DNA from: COE1 sp036310845
GTDB taxonomy: Bacteria; Bacillota; Clostridia; Lachnospirales; Lachnospiraceae
DNA: 64,000 nucleotides
Direction: 5' to 3'
Assembly: GCA_036310845.1 (NCBI GenBank)
Contig: JAXJRB010000086.1
Location: forward strand, 4,511-68,510
Numbering within the stretch: the first letter of the stretch is position 1; each line of letters opens with the position of its first letter. The translations under genes were made by a program, and so were the position numbers. The notes under the pieces are model-generated. The model was given only the letters and a program-made list of their open reading frames with translations. It had not been told where the DNA came from and did no database searches. Below, piece after piece: positions 52,293 to 61,336 of the stretch.

Positions 52293-52435
52293 GGAGCATT
52301 CATTCTTTAATACTATAGTTCGAACATATGGTTGTTTGAAAATTTTATATGCAAAAATCCATTAATTAAAAATTCTTCCATAGTTATGTTGAACGGATAA
52401 AAATCCAGAATATTTATAAGAAAAGGAGATTTTTT

Positions 52436-52765
52436 ATGAAAATCAGAAAAATTCGCTGTTGGCAATGTAACAGCCTTTTAACAAAAAATGGAGAATGTAC
52501 AAATATAGGATGTATGCCAAGTTCAAACTGGAGATATGAAATCAATTATGACATGGCTCCTGAAAATCTCAAACAATATCTTTTGAAGAAGAATTATAAC
52601 AAAGCGGAAGCAGAAGAGGTAAAACAGGAATTGCTTTTTCAGTTGAGTTCTTGCAAAAGAGAAGAACAAATATTAAAAGCCCTTAATGGATTTTGTAGAA
52701 AATATAATATACCTTTCATTGCATTTGCTCATTACAGTTATAGAAGAAAGAGAAAATATTATTAA
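52436..52765 (+). CDS. Small zinc-ribbon protein, 109 aa
   Basis: Cys pairs CWQC (residues 8-11) and CTNIGC (21-26) suggest a zinc ribbon; the rest is helical with a basic C-terminus. AAAAGGAG before ATG. Role unknown. Confidence 0.65.
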   Translation: MKIRKIRCWQCNSLLTKNGECTNIGCMPSSNWRYEINYDMAPENLKQYLLKKNYNKAEAEEVKQELLFQLSSCKREEQILKALNGFCRKYNIPFIAFAHYSYRRKRKYY

Positions 52766-52840
52766 TTTTGCAAAAGCTCACAAAAAAATGAGTAGGAAGC
52801 GACCGCTGTCTCAACGTGCAGAGCAGTTGACTAATTATAA

Positions 52841-52873
52841 AAATCCCTCGATTGAACTATAATCGAGGGATTT
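52841..52873. terminator. Bidirectional terminator
   Basis: AAATCCCTCGATT pairs with AATCGAGGGATTT around seven bases. Confidence 0.85.
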
Positions 52874-52882
52874 TTTGTAAAA

Positions 52883-53176
52883 TTAAATAGATTTTGTTTT
52901 TTCTAATTTTAAATAACTAGTTCTGTTATTATTGATGTTAGATTTAACTACGTTTTTAATATTTTCTTTGCGCATTCCTTTTTGCTTTTCATATGCCTCT
53001 ATAGTTAATAATGAATTGCATTTTGAAGTAGATATCATGTCAAAAGAAGGCTTACAGAGACATTTTTTCTTTTTCACATCTTCATCTGATAAATATATTT
53101 GATGTGATGTGCAATAGTATACGGGGTTAATGCATGGTTGGTTATTTAATCCTATGTATGTTTTTGTTTTATTCAT
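52883..53176 (-). CDS. Small Cys-rich hypothetical protein, 97 aa
   Basis: Five Cys including KKKCLCKP; basic C-terminal half. AAAGGATC before the ATG. Not recognised. Confidence 0.55.
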   Translation of the reverse strand: MNKTKTYIGLNNQPCINPVYYCTSHQIYLSDEDVKKKKCLCKPSFDMISTSKCNSLLTIEAYEKQKGMRKENIKNVVKSNINNNRTSYLKLEKTKSI

Positions 53177-53556
53177 AAATCTTGATCCTTTACTTTCTAT
53201 ACTAAAGTGCTATAAATAGCAAGTTTGTCTGCTTAAGCACATCTTATAATAATGTACTTTTTCACATTATACAGCAAAATATTAATATGTAAAGTCCGTG
53301 AGAGTATGATATACATTTATAGAGCGGTGGTCATCCTGGCAATTATTAGAGAAAATGGATATAAAAGCAGAAGGTATTATGTAAAAAAACAGAGGAGTTT
53401 GCCAACTTAAACAATTGGTAACTCCTCTGTTTTACGCGAAAGTTATTTTTTAAAAAAATAAAATTCATTTTCTGCTCGTTAACAAAAAATTTTTTACTTA
53501 TCGAATCAATTTTTTTTACTTATATAGCTGCTAAAAACTTACCATATATACAATTG
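53177..53556. other. Gene-free region beside the integrase
   Basis: No ORF supported. It contains a strong hairpin at 53388-53432 (AACAGAGGAGTT with AACTCCTCTGTT, and inner TGCCAA/TTGGTA), which is either a terminator or, being next to a tyrosine recombinase, a possible recombination site. Confidence 0.5.
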
Positions 53557-54585
53557 CTAATATTCTCGAAGTTGCCTGTTATACTCAGGATTATATTTTG
53601 CATAGTGCTTTGCCGTGGTCTGAGGTGATTCGTGGCCAAGAGCATGTTGAACAAGATATAAATCTCGGTACTTCTGATATAGTGCTGTGCCGAATGTTTT
53701 TCTTAAAGTATGAGGCGTTACTTTGATACCAGGAGGAAGTACAGCTTTTGCATAGTTTTTTACGATATACTGAACCATACGTTCACTGATACGGTCATGT
53801 TTTAAAGAAACAAAGAGAGGACCATTGGGAATTTCATTCGTACTGATGAATTCCTTATCAATACCAAGTAGTTCATTACGTTCTATATCCAGATAATCTG
53901 TGATAGCGAATAGTGTATCATTATTAAAATATACGAATTCCTGCTTGCCACCTTTTCTTGTAACTAAGACACGTTGCTCTGATAAATCAAGGTCATAATC
54001 ATCTATATTAACTAATTCTGATACACGTATGCCGGTATTTAGAAATAGGGTTAATATGGCCATATCTCTGTATTTCGTTTTATCATGGTATTTTTTTTGT
54101 CGCTCTGTTTTGCGATTACCGGATTCAGCTTGTTCGAGTAATTTCTCTTGTTCTTTTTCTGTAAGAGCAATAATTTCTTTCTCTTTTACGGATGGTAATT
54201 CAACTAGCTCCGTAGGATTGGAATTTAGTTTGCCAACCATGCGAAAATATTTGCAAAAGGTTTTTAGACAAGCCAGCTTGCGTTTTTTTCCTGCTGCCGA
54301 GTTCGTATATATTTTTCCTTCAAATTCGTATTCTTCCAAGTAGGCGAGATAAGCGTTGATGTCTGTGTTTTTCAGTGTGTCGAAGATTTTTAAGGGAATG
54401 TCCTTAATTGTAGCAAAAGAACCTAAATCTTTGCGTGTTAAGATATATTCAAAAAAAACTTTCAAATCTCCGGCGTATGCGATTCTGGTCCGTATCTGCT
54501 TTGAGTCAGCTTTAGCATGGAAAAATTCCATACAGTAGTCTGGGAGCATATTGCAGAGATGAATTAAAGTGTCATGGTAAGACAT
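53557..54585 (-). CDS. Tyrosine recombinase (XerC/D-like integrase)
   Basis: 342 aa. A SAM-like N-terminal core-binding domain spans about residues 10-120. Catalytic motifs: Arg in TGIRVSELV near 190, Lys in TRKGGKQEF near 222, HTLRKTFGTALY near 293 and LGHESPQTTAKHYAKYN with the Tyr nucleophile near 328. Size fits Xer-type resolvases. On a two-replicon plasmid it could resolve dimers; alternatively it could integrate the element. Confidence 0.9.
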   Translation of the reverse strand: MSYHDTLIHLCNMLPDYCMEFFHAKADSKQIRTRIAYAGDLKVFFEYILTRKDLGSFATIKDIPLKIFDTLKNTDINAYLAYLEEYEFEGKIYTNSAAGKKRKLACLKTFCKYFRMVGKLNSNPTELVELPSVKEKEIIALTEKEQEKLLEQAESGNRKTERQKKYHDKTKYRDMAILTLFLNTGIRVSELVNIDDYDLDLSEQRVLVTRKGGKQEFVYFNNDTLFAITDYLDIERNELLGIDKEFISTNEIPNGPLFVSLKHDRISERMVQYIVKNYAKAVLPPGIKVTPHTLRKTFGTALYQKYRDLYLVQHALGHESPQTTAKHYAKYNPEYNRQLREY

Positions 54586-54611
54586 AGTATCACCTTCATT
54601 CTTTTATTATT

Positions 54612-54875
54612 TTACAGATTAAACATTTCTGAAAACTCAAGAAAATCTAAAGAAATAAATCCTCCATTAAAAAGGTCATCGTACATATCTGCAATTTCAT
54701 CGCAAATGATTCCCTTTTGTTTCATTTGTTTACTTATTGGTTCATCGAGCTGTATGCAGCCACAATCTGTTCTTTCGTAATTGCATTCAAATGCCTGCTC
54801 ACCAAATTTTTCATTATAAAAACTAAATGTTTCTTTTACCTTTCCATCTTTTGTTAATTCAATTGAATACTTCAT
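54612..54875 (-). CDS. Small acidic hypothetical protein, 87 aa
   Basis: Begins MKYSIELTKDGK; ATG 54875 follows AAAGGAAA. Contains CGCIQLDEP. Not recognised. Confidence 0.6.
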   Translation of the reverse strand: MKYSIELTKDGKVKETFSFYNEKFGEQAFECNYERTDCGCIQLDEPISKQMKQKGIICDEIADMYDDLFNGGFISLDFLEFSEMFNL

Positions 54876-54967
54876 AATCAAATTTCCTTTTAAAATTGTT
54901 TCAGTTTGTCATAATTGCTTCTTCCCAGTAAGAATATTAAGAGGCATATTTATTACAGTTTGATATT

Positions 54968-55066
54968 TTAGCAGCACTTATTTTTATTGTTAACATATTT
55001 CTGAGCATTTTCAGGTGTTTCAGTTTCACCGTTTACTCTGCATAATTCATATGCGTCACAATACAT
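54968..55066 (-). CDS. Possible 32-aa Cys-containing peptide
   Basis: ATG 55066 to TAA 54970; begins MYCDAYELCRVNGETETP and ends KNKCC. No clear ribosome binding site, so uncertain. The frame remains open from the end of the 55106 gene. Confidence 0.3.
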   Translation of the reverse strand: MYCDAYELCRVNGETETPENAQKYVNNKNKCC

Positions 55067-55105
55067 GTTAGTTCTTAGTAATCTTATTAATTTTCGGCTA
55101 ATTTG

Positions 55106-55306
55106 TTATACTAATATTTCCAGCACAAACCATCCAATCATCCAAACTAGGAGCCAAAACAATTCGTTGAGTGGATATGTAGTATCAAACATTTGCATAA
55201 ATGGAATATTGCAAATATCTAAAATCCAAAATATTGTAATTGCCATTTTTACGAATCGTATTAAAAATTTTTCTAAATTCCATCCGTTGTTATATTTAAT
55301 ATCCAT
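55106..55306 (-). CDS. Small membrane protein, 66 aa
   Basis: Start at ATG 55306 after GAGGAAA. Two hydrophobic segments (about residues 18-34 and 47-66) ending at the C-terminus. Not recognised. Confidence 0.55.
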   Translation of the reverse strand: MDIKYNNGWNLEKFLIRFVKMAITIFWILDICNIPFMQMFDTTYPLNELFWLLVWMIGWFVLEILV

Positions 55307-55398
55307 ATCTTTTTTTTCCTCATGATTTATATGACAGAATATCCATATGATTATGCACGTAAAGCTCGAATCTGCCATAGCGGATACCTCTATAAAGC

Positions 55399-55605
55399 TT
55401 AATTATTTTCATTAGTAGTTTCATTTTTGGATTTAACCAATGTATCTAAATTGATATTAATTGTATTACCTAATATGATCAATGTCATTAGAAATATCGT
55501 CACTTTAGTAGAACCGATAAACAAAGATATAATCTGTAATATTAGTAAAAGTATCATCACGATATTAATAGTTGCTCTGATATTCCATGTATTTTCTTAA
55601 TTCAT
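55399..55605 (-). pseudogene. Small membrane protein gene with TAA at codon 3
   Basis: GGAGGT and ATG (55605) are followed by AAT and then TAA. In the same frame 65 more codons stay open and encode a hydrophobic protein (VMILLLILQIISLFIGS, then IFLMTLIILGNTI). Either a nonsense mutation or a start-stop regulator with an internal GTG start near 55563. A good promoter lies upstream (55640-55667). Confidence 0.45.
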
Positions 55606-55639
55606 TTATAGTTACCTCCTATACTAATATATTAACTTT

Positions 55640-55667
55640 ATTATAGTATAAAACAGTAAAAAGTCAA
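55640..55667 (-). promoter_or_regulatory. Promoter of the small membrane genes
   Basis: Minus strand TTGACT, 16 bases, TATAAT. A 28-bp palindrome (55672-55699, arms ATTGCGCTAAAC) lies just upstream and may be an operator. Confidence 0.65.
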
Positions 55668-55805
55668 TATAATTGCGCTAAACTATTGTTTAGCGCAATG
55701 AATAATAGTTAAAATACTACTCTTTTACTGATGCTGTATCTATGTGAAAAAATATAAATGGCTTACTCATGACTAAAATCACAAGTAAGCCGTTTGAAGA
55801 AAATG

Positions 55806-56363
55806 TCAGTGGTTATCAAAATAATTTTGAAGTGCAAGGGCTTTTTCATCCAGAGTATTACAATAAGGTACTAAAAGGTATTTTGTTGCTGAATCTTCAA
55901 AAGATTTATAGAAAGCTCTTAAAGTTCCAAAGTAGTTAATATTACCTTCTGCATAATACATATAATGGAGCAGATCAGTTTCAACTACTTGATGAGATGT
56001 TGTTTCCTCAGGAGAAAGCATATGAATGCAATATGCTATTTCTATTGGAGTTTCTATTCCTCCAAATAATCCATAACTACCGAAAACTTGACTCCTATTT
56101 TTTGTTATTGTTACTGAGTCTAATACGAGCTCTTTATCTGCAATTTTTCGACAGGCTTTTGTTTTTCCGTAACCAGTTATAAGACATCCAACTTTATTTA
56201 TCATGAAAAGATCAGCATATATACTACTGGAGCCTTCTTCTAAGGATTGAGTCTTCCACATTTTCTCGTAGTGTTCAATAATATAATTTTCTATATTTCC
56301 CCATTCTATTGGAAAATTAGCAGGTAAGTATTTCTGGGAATTTTTATGATAGAATATAGATTT
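55806..56363 (-). pseudogene. 3' part (185 codons) of a gene split by the IS
   Basis: The frame ending at 55806 stays open past the internal ATG at 56261 right up to the IS boundary at 56363 (34 more codons, including LPANFPIEWGN). Across the IS the first eight codons are found at 58305-58282. Joining the two gives one 193-codon ORF in frame. The family is not recognised; the protein is soluble and Tyr-rich. Confidence 0.8.
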
Positions 56364-56503
56364 AGGATATCAAGCGGGAATCCTCGGTTATTCAATTGCA
56401 AAAGATACACGGTATCTTTTGATGAAAGCGCTTTAACTATCCTTTACTATTGTTATCCGAACATATGGTTGTTGTTTTTGCATATTTATGATACACTATA
56501 TGT

Positions 56504-56916
56504 ATGAAAGAAAACCTTATACATTCAAGGACTTGCGTCTATAACATTAACTATCATGTGGTATAATCTGTTAAGTACCGCAGGGAAATTCTTAATGCTA
56601 AGGTGGAATCTTTTCTTAAAGATACCGTTATGCAGATTGCAAGTGATAAAAGCTTTACTCTCCATCTTTTTGAAGTTGGCGAATGCGACCATGTGCATTG
56701 TTTTATATCTGCACCACCCCATACTTTCCATTACGACAATTGTTAAATACCTCAAAGGTATTACCCGGACGCAAGCTGTTTGAAGTTTATCCGGAATTAC
56801 GTGCCAAAATGTGGAAAGGCGAGTTGTGGAACCACTCTTACTACGTGGAAACCATCGGCTCCGTATCGGAAGAAAATATTCGACGTTACATTGAGAAACA
56901 GTCCAAATCATACTGA
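56504..56916 (+). pseudogene. tnpA: tnpA remnant (HUH Y1 transposase)
   Basis: Begins MKENLIHSRTCVYNINYHVV, then TAA where a Trp normally stands in HVVWSVKYR. The frame continues through ECDHVHCFISAPPH (the HUH motif reads HVH), then two frameshifts before PGRKLFEVYPELR and the C-terminal IEKQSKSY. Transposase is therefore inactive and the element cannot move by itself. Confidence 0.85.
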
Positions 56917-56928
56917 AAGGAGTAAAAT

Positions 56929-58176
56929 ATGTTACTTTCCAAAGAAACCACCATAAAACTAAGTGACGATTACAGCAACATTATTTCACACATGAATTAT
57001 GCTGCCTATAAACTTTGGAATGTATGTAATCACGAAAGACGTAATTACAAATCAATCGGACTGTCTAAATTCCCGGACTGGTACTACCAGAAACGTCATC
57101 ATAAAGATAACTTATGGTTTAAACCCCTGCCGTCCCAGACTGCACAGGAAGTATGCAAACTGCTTGACAAGTCGTGGAAGTCTTACTTTGCGTTGCTTAA
57201 AAGCAAAGGGATAGAACATCCAAAACCGCCACGCTTTAAGCAAACCGGCATTGCCATTACCTACATGCAAAACGCCATGAAACGTATGGATGATGTTACC
57301 GTGCGTCTTACGTTATCCAAAGGCTTAAAAAAACATATGGCTGATACGTATGATATCCATGAAGACTATTTATACCTTAAAAACAGTATTTTTAAGGACA
57401 TGGAAACCATCAAACAGCTAAAGATTTATCCGCCTGAAGATCATGTGGTACGCATAATAGCTGTTTACGAAGTACCTGATGCCGTATTCCTTGCGGATAA
57501 TGGCAAATACTTATCCATTGATATTGGCGTAAAGAACCCGTTTACCTGTTATGACAGTACAACCGGTACTTCCTTTATCGTGGGCAGAGAGTATAAATCA
57601 ATCTGCCACAAGTACGATAAGATGATAGCCCACTACCAAAGTATCTGCGAATTACAGCAGGCTGCGGCCGGTATTAAGTACCCGAAACCGTCCAAACGTG
57701 TCCTTATGCTTTATGAAAAGAAACGTCATTGTATCAATGACTACTTCCATAAATGCACAAGATACATCGTATCGTATTGCAAGGAACACGATATCCATAC
57801 GGTTGTAATCGGGGATATAACAAATATCCGTGAAGACAAAAATCTTGGAGATGCCAATAACCAAACATTTCATGCACTGCCGTATAAAAAGATATACGGC
57901 ATGTTGGAGTACAAACTTGTCATGGAAGGCATACGCCTTGTGATGATGAAAGAATCGTACTCAAGCCAGTGCAGTCCGTTATCAGAAGCCGTATGTAAAG
58001 AATCTGCCAGCAAACATAATCGCAAATGTCGTGGCTTATATATTGACGGAACATATATATGGAACGCGGATTCCGTTGGTTCCTTTAATATTTTACGCCT
58101 TTATTTTGCAAAGATAAACAAGGTTATAACCTTTACACCAAGACACCTAAGTAACCCATTAAAGGTAGCTGTGTAA
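56929..58176 (+). CDS. tnpB: TnpB, RNA-guided nuclease
   Basis: 415 aa, GAAAGGAG before the ATG. The RuvC motifs appear kept: Asp in LSIDIGVKNPF near residue 200, VVIGDITNIRE near 290 and Asp in NADSVGSFNIL near 385. This is the TnpB branch with IGDI in the second motif and QCSPLSE...RGLY instead of a classical four-Cys zinc finger. It is a useful contrast to the dead TnpB at 4779. Confidence 0.85.
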   Translation: MLLSKETTIKLSDDYSNIISHMNYAAYKLWNVCNHERRNYKSIGLSKFPDWYYQKRHHKDNLWFKPLPSQTAQEVCKLLDKSWKSYFALLKSKGIEHPKPPRFKQTGIAITYMQNAMKRMDDVTVRLTLSKGLKKHMADTYDIHEDYLYLKNSIFKDMETIKQLKIYPPEDHVVRIIAVYEVPDAVFLADNGKYLSIDIGVKNPFTCYDSTTGTSFIVGREYKSICHKYDKMIAHYQSICELQQAAAGIKYPKPSKRVLMLYEKKRHCINDYFHKCTRYIVSYCKEHDIHTVVIGDITNIREDKNLGDANNQTFHALPYKKIYGMLEYKLVMEGIRLVMMKESYSSQCSPLSEAVCKESASKHNRKCRGLYIDGTYIWNADSVGSFNILRLYFAKINKVITFTPRHLSNPLKVAV

Positions 58177-58281
58177 CCCGCATGCGGGTAGCAGTATCGG
58201 TAGCATGGACCTACCACTAGGTAACTGCATCGTTAGATGTAGCCACTAGATGCTTGGATATTCAATATCCGAGTAGTTCAC
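58177..58281 (+). ncRNA. omega-RNA scaffold region of the IS TnpB
   Basis: GC-richer than its surroundings, with hairpins CCCGCATGCGGG, GGTAGCATGGACCTACC and GGATATTCAATATCC, ending GAGTAGTTCAC at the IS boundary. The guide would start at 58282 (AAATAATATAATC), in the split gene. Confidence 0.55.
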
Positions 58282-58305
58282 AAATAATATAATCTTATTT
58301 TTCAT
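58282..58305 (-). pseudogene. 5' fragment (8 codons) of the IS-split gene
   Basis: ATG AAA AAT AAG ATT ATA TTA TTT; AAGGGG ribosome binding site upstream. Continues in frame at 56363 if the IS is removed. From 58306 to 58525 there is only a hairpin (about 58362-58406, ACCATCCC with GGGATGGT). Confidence 0.75.
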
Positions 58306-58525
58306 AATTTCCCCTTATTAACACATTGTTTATGATGAATATCGCCCATATTCTTTTATGAGGAAACCATCCCCGCTCTCTGGTATATAGTGTTAGGGAT
58401 GGTTTTCTTAGCTAACTATTTTCGCCGGAACGGATACTATGTACCGCCCTATTTATAAGATAACATCTGTGTCGTATAATGTCTAGTTATTTTCATATAT
58501 GATGTATGCAGGACACAAATAAAAA

Positions 58526-58555
58526 AGACGCTAATGCGTTATAACACTAGCGTCT
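58526..58555 (-). terminator. Intrinsic terminator after the methyltransferase operon
   Basis: AGACGCTA pairs with TAGCGTCT; T run on the minus strand. Confidence 0.8.
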
Positions 58556-58632
58556 GTAAAATTATCTATTCTTTTTTTTGATAGTACCCTCTTCCAGTAT
58601 GCACAACAGTGTCTGCGATATTAGAAAATGGT

Positions 58633-58764
58633 TCAGTTCCAGTCCAACTCCAGGGACTCCCATGGTAATTTTCCATGTCTTTCATGATAAATTTCTAATG
58701 CCCAACAAGTAGGTTTACCAGAATCTGTATCGCTTTCATGAACAATTTCCCATTTGTTTTTCAT
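58633..58764 (-). CDS. Very small hypothetical protein, about 43 aa
   Basis: ATG 58764 (or 58770) after GGAGG, beginning MKNKWEIVHESD and ending LELDWN. It overlaps nothing and starts 14 bases after the 273-aa gene. Not recognised. Confidence 0.55.
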   Translation of the reverse strand: MKNKWEIVHESDTDSGKPTCWALEIYHERHGKLPWESLELDWN

Positions 58765-58777
58765 TTCCATTCCTCCA

Positions 58778-59599
58778 TCACAACCAATGATACATTTGCA
58801 AACCATAATCTGACATAACCGGTCCATCTGAATCAAGACATAGCATGTCATAACCGTAGTCCTTGGCAAAATACAATAATTCCATTAAGTCACATGGTAT
58901 ATTTTTATAGTCTTCGGCATCATCAATATGCACCATGATAAAATATCCGTACACATCTTTTGGATAATACGTTATGCCTTCAAATTCGGTTTGATTCAGC
59001 ATAAGCTCATTCGTTTCCGGTGTGATATGCCCGGTGGAAATTGTAAGCATTTGGTGGGTTTCAAATAGTTTTGCACTTTCTATATTGTTGTCATCCTCTG
59101 TTGTCGAAAGTCTTTGAAAAGAATTGTCATAACCTACAAATGTATTTCCTTCTAGATCCTCACAGATATATCGGATACCAATTGCTGGTTCGAATATTCT
59201 TTGAACAATTTTTCCTACTTTTCTTTCTGGATAGCAGCACACTTCTGTCCCTACAGGAATGTCATATTGCCATAGTTCAAATTTATCACCGATATCGCCC
59301 TGTATGAGATAAGCAGATTCCAGTTCTTCTTCCGATAAATGATTGATATATGAGCGAGCTCCGGCAATATCATAGTAAAAAAGCTTATACTTTTCGCCTA
59401 CAATAATTATGTTTTTGTAATTTTGATATAAGTTGTAGTCGTTAGCGTTTATTTTGAATGTTAATAGATTCCCCATAAGTATTTCGGATCCTATATGTTG
59501 ATTTTTCATAATAAGCTCTTTGCAGAACTTTTTACACTTATTGTCCTCAAAGTCCATAAACGTCTGATAGGTTCCGTCGTTTAATAATATTAATATCAT
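58778..59599 (-). CDS. Hypothetical protein, 273 aa
   Basis: Soluble alpha/beta protein. The C-terminal 60 residues (YFIMVHIDDAEDYKNIP, then LLYFAKDYGYDMLCLDSDGP) resemble a small domain common in plasmid proteins of gut Firmicutes (DUF5983-like, not certain). AAAAGGAGG before the ATG. In the L9 operon. Confidence 0.6.
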   Translation of the reverse strand: MILILLNDGTYQTFMDFEDNKCKKFCKELIMKNQHIGSEILMGNLLTFKINANDYNLYQNYKNIIIVGEKYKLFYYDIAGARSYINHLSEEELESAYLIQGDIGDKFELWQYDIPVGTEVCCYPERKVGKIVQRIFEPAIGIRYICEDLEGNTFVGYDNSFQRLSTTEDDNNIESAKLFETHQMLTISTGHITPETNELMLNQTEFEGITYYPKDVYGYFIMVHIDDAEDYKNIPCDLMELLYFAKDYGYDMLCLDSDGPVMSDYGLQMYHWL

Positions 59600-59617
59600 G
59601 GTTTTTCCTCCTTTTGT

Positions 59618-59646
59618 ACACCAGACTGCTATAGACAGTCTGGTGG
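59618..59646 (-). other. Hairpin before the 59599 ribosome binding site
   Basis: ACACCAGACTG pairs with CAGTCTGGTGG around seven bases. No T run follows on the minus strand; AAAAGGAGG comes a few bases later. May affect translation or stability. Confidence 0.5.
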
Positions 59647-59658
59647 GTTATATAATAT

Positions 59659-59886
59659 TTAAGATAGGGCACAAATTAACCGCCTGAATGGATTCACAAG
59701 GAATCTCTGCGGCGGTTCTTCTAAACGCTGTTTTCTTCTTTCAAGCCTTTCGCTAAAGGCGAGCTTTTCATCTACCTCAATGTATTCCAGCATCTCTACA
59801 GGAGATATGGAATCATAAGGTGTGTTTTGCGATAAATCAATAATTTGATTACCGTCTGCAGTGACAATTAATCTAAAATTAAACAT
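59659..59886 (-). CDS. Small hypothetical protein, 75 aa
   Basis: AAGGAGG before ATG; basic, Arg-rich second half (RLERRKQRLEEPPQRF). Not recognised. In the L9 operon. Confidence 0.6.
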   Translation of the reverse strand: MFNFRLIVTADGNQIIDLSQNTPYDSISPVEMLEYIEVDEKLAFSERLERRKQRLEEPPQRFLVNPFRRLICALS

Positions 59887-59901
59887 ATGGTATGTTCCTC
59901 C

Positions 59902-60339
59902 TTAGGCATTATCTTTTAGCATAATAATTACTTCATTATTATTCTGTGAAATACCAACATTCTTACCAAGAAATTCAACAGCGTTAATTGCTTCTTTGAT
60001 AAATTTCTTACATGTTTCAGCTTCACCCCAGAATTTCTTATAGTAGTTAAAATCCTGTATGTAACCAAGCATATTAATTCCTTCTATCGCCAGTATGTCA
60101 TTCATGCGGTTCATGAAGTCGCTGGCACTTTGGTATTTTGATACATAAGAAACGAATGGACGATGTTTTAACCACCATTCTATATAATTTGCATCAGCAG
60201 TTTCTTTCGTATAGTTTGGATTATGTCTCAGGAAGCGAGAAATTTCCGTTTCCTTAAGTTTGCTCTTAGTGCAATTTTTACATTCTGAACAGCTGCTACA
60301 TGGAGATGTATTGAAGCATGTATCATTTTCTTTTCTCAT
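59902..60339 (-). CDS. Cys-rich N-terminus hypothetical protein, 145 aa
   Basis: Five Cys in residues 8-23 (CFNTSPCSSCSECKNC) suggest a metal site. The rest is helical. It starts 12 bases after the methyltransferase gene. Not recognised. Confidence 0.65.
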   Translation of the reverse strand: MRKENDTCFNTSPCSSCSECKNCTKSKLKETEISRFLRHNPNYTKETADANYIEWWLKHRPFVSYVSKYQSASDFMNRMNDILAIEGINMLGYIQDFNYYKKFWGEAETCKKFIKEAINAVEFLGKNVGISQNNNEVIIMLKDNA

Positions 60340-60351
60340 TTTATATCCTTT

Positions 60352-61308
60352 CTAGGCTGCTAGTGCCCATACGCCTTTTTCTACGTTTATAAATGTTTCA
60401 TATTTCTGTAAGACTTGTCTTACTTTATCTTTCCAATGTGGATTGGTGTCACATTTCTTGTGTCCTTCGATTTCCTTGTAGATATCTTCTAATCTGACTG
60501 GTTTACCAGTACCGATTTTTTCCAGTACTGCGTGTACCACATCTCGCCAGGTAGCTGATTTGCTGTCTCGAATATCCATATCGTACCTGTGAGGCAACTG
60601 AAAATTAATCATGTAAGGAGCAATCTTTTTTAACACAAGAATATATTCGTGTACTAATGGCACAAAATTCTTGTTTGTATAGCTGCGCCCATTACTTACA
60701 CAATTATGTTGCGCTTTAATAATGATTTGCTCTAACTGACCAGGTTTCACAATATCTGTCAGCATGGAATGCAATCCGTTTCTGCGGACATCTCCCATGA
60801 GAATTGACATTCTAGCTCCGGTCTCCATAGCAGCATAATATTTCATGACTATGGCGTTAAGCTCTTTCATGAAAATATCCCATGGCATCTGTCCTAAATC
60901 CGATTTCGAAAGTTCTTTGGTCGGATCTGCATAAATGTAACCAGCATATGGAATTCTTATTTCAGCACCATAGGGTGGATGCATGAACAGCATATCTGCT
61001 CCTAGAAATTCTTCCGGAACTTCATCTGTCACAGCATTTGTGTGTATGATACCAGGTCTTGTAGCTGTAGGATTCAGATCAGCACCAATGTACTGTATGC
61101 CCATATCCTTACAGACATCGTAACCGGTACCACTGCCACTGAATAATTCTGCCAATTTACTTACATGGTATTTCCATATAAGAAAAGCATGTATCCAGCC
61201 AGAACAGTTACCTCTGTACTTATTATCTCCCCATGGTCCTCGTGCAGGAAAAGATAATAACGTACTGTCATTTTCTTGTAGTTTTGCTACAATCTCATTT
61301 CTTTTCAT
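60352..61308 (-). CDS. Orphan DNA N-methyltransferase with C-terminal winged helix
   Basis: 318 aa. S-adenosylmethionine motif I LFSGSGTG near residue 55, then a catalytic motif IV MHPPYG near 112, a variant of N/DPPY. The C-terminal 75 residues form a winged-helix-like domain (WRDVVHAVLEKIG, HWKDKVRQVLQKY). No restriction enzyme is nearby, so it may mark plasmid DNA or evade host restriction. It heads the L9 operon. Confidence 0.8.
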   Translation of the reverse strand: MKRNEIVAKLQENDSTLLSFPARGPWGDNKYRGNCSGWIHAFLIWKYHVSKLAELFSGSGTGYDVCKDMGIQYIGADLNPTATRPGIIHTNAVTDEVPEEFLGADMLFMHPPYGAEIRIPYAGYIYADPTKELSKSDLGQMPWDIFMKELNAIVMKYYAAMETGARMSILMGDVRRNGLHSMLTDIVKPGQLEQIIIKAQHNCVSNGRSYTNKNFVPLVHEYILVLKKIAPYMINFQLPHRYDMDIRDSKSATWRDVVHAVLEKIGTGKPVRLEDIYKEIEGHKKCDTNPHWKDKVRQVLQKYETFINVEKGVWALAA

Positions 61309-61336
61309 AGTTTTTTCTCCTTTTTTGTTTCACATA

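Larger units (their letters stand above)
56364..58281 (+). mobile_element. IS200/IS605-family insertion with tnpA remnant and tnpB
   Basis: The left end AGGATATCAAGCGGG starts at 56364 and the right end GAGTAGTTCAC ends at 58281. Removing it restores TTT|AAA and an uninterrupted gene, with no target duplication, as expected for single-strand IS200/IS605 transposition. One base of ambiguity exists at each end. Confidence 0.85.

Noticed and set aside
52319..52335. CGAACATATGGTTG as a LexA (SOS) box
   Set aside because: The right half is GGTTG rather than GTTCG, so the dyad is broken; the same string is inside the IS left end.
56929..58176. Second nuclease-dead TnpB
   Set aside because: The Asp of the first and third motifs is present, and IGDI in the second is usual for this TnpB branch, so inactivity cannot be claimed.
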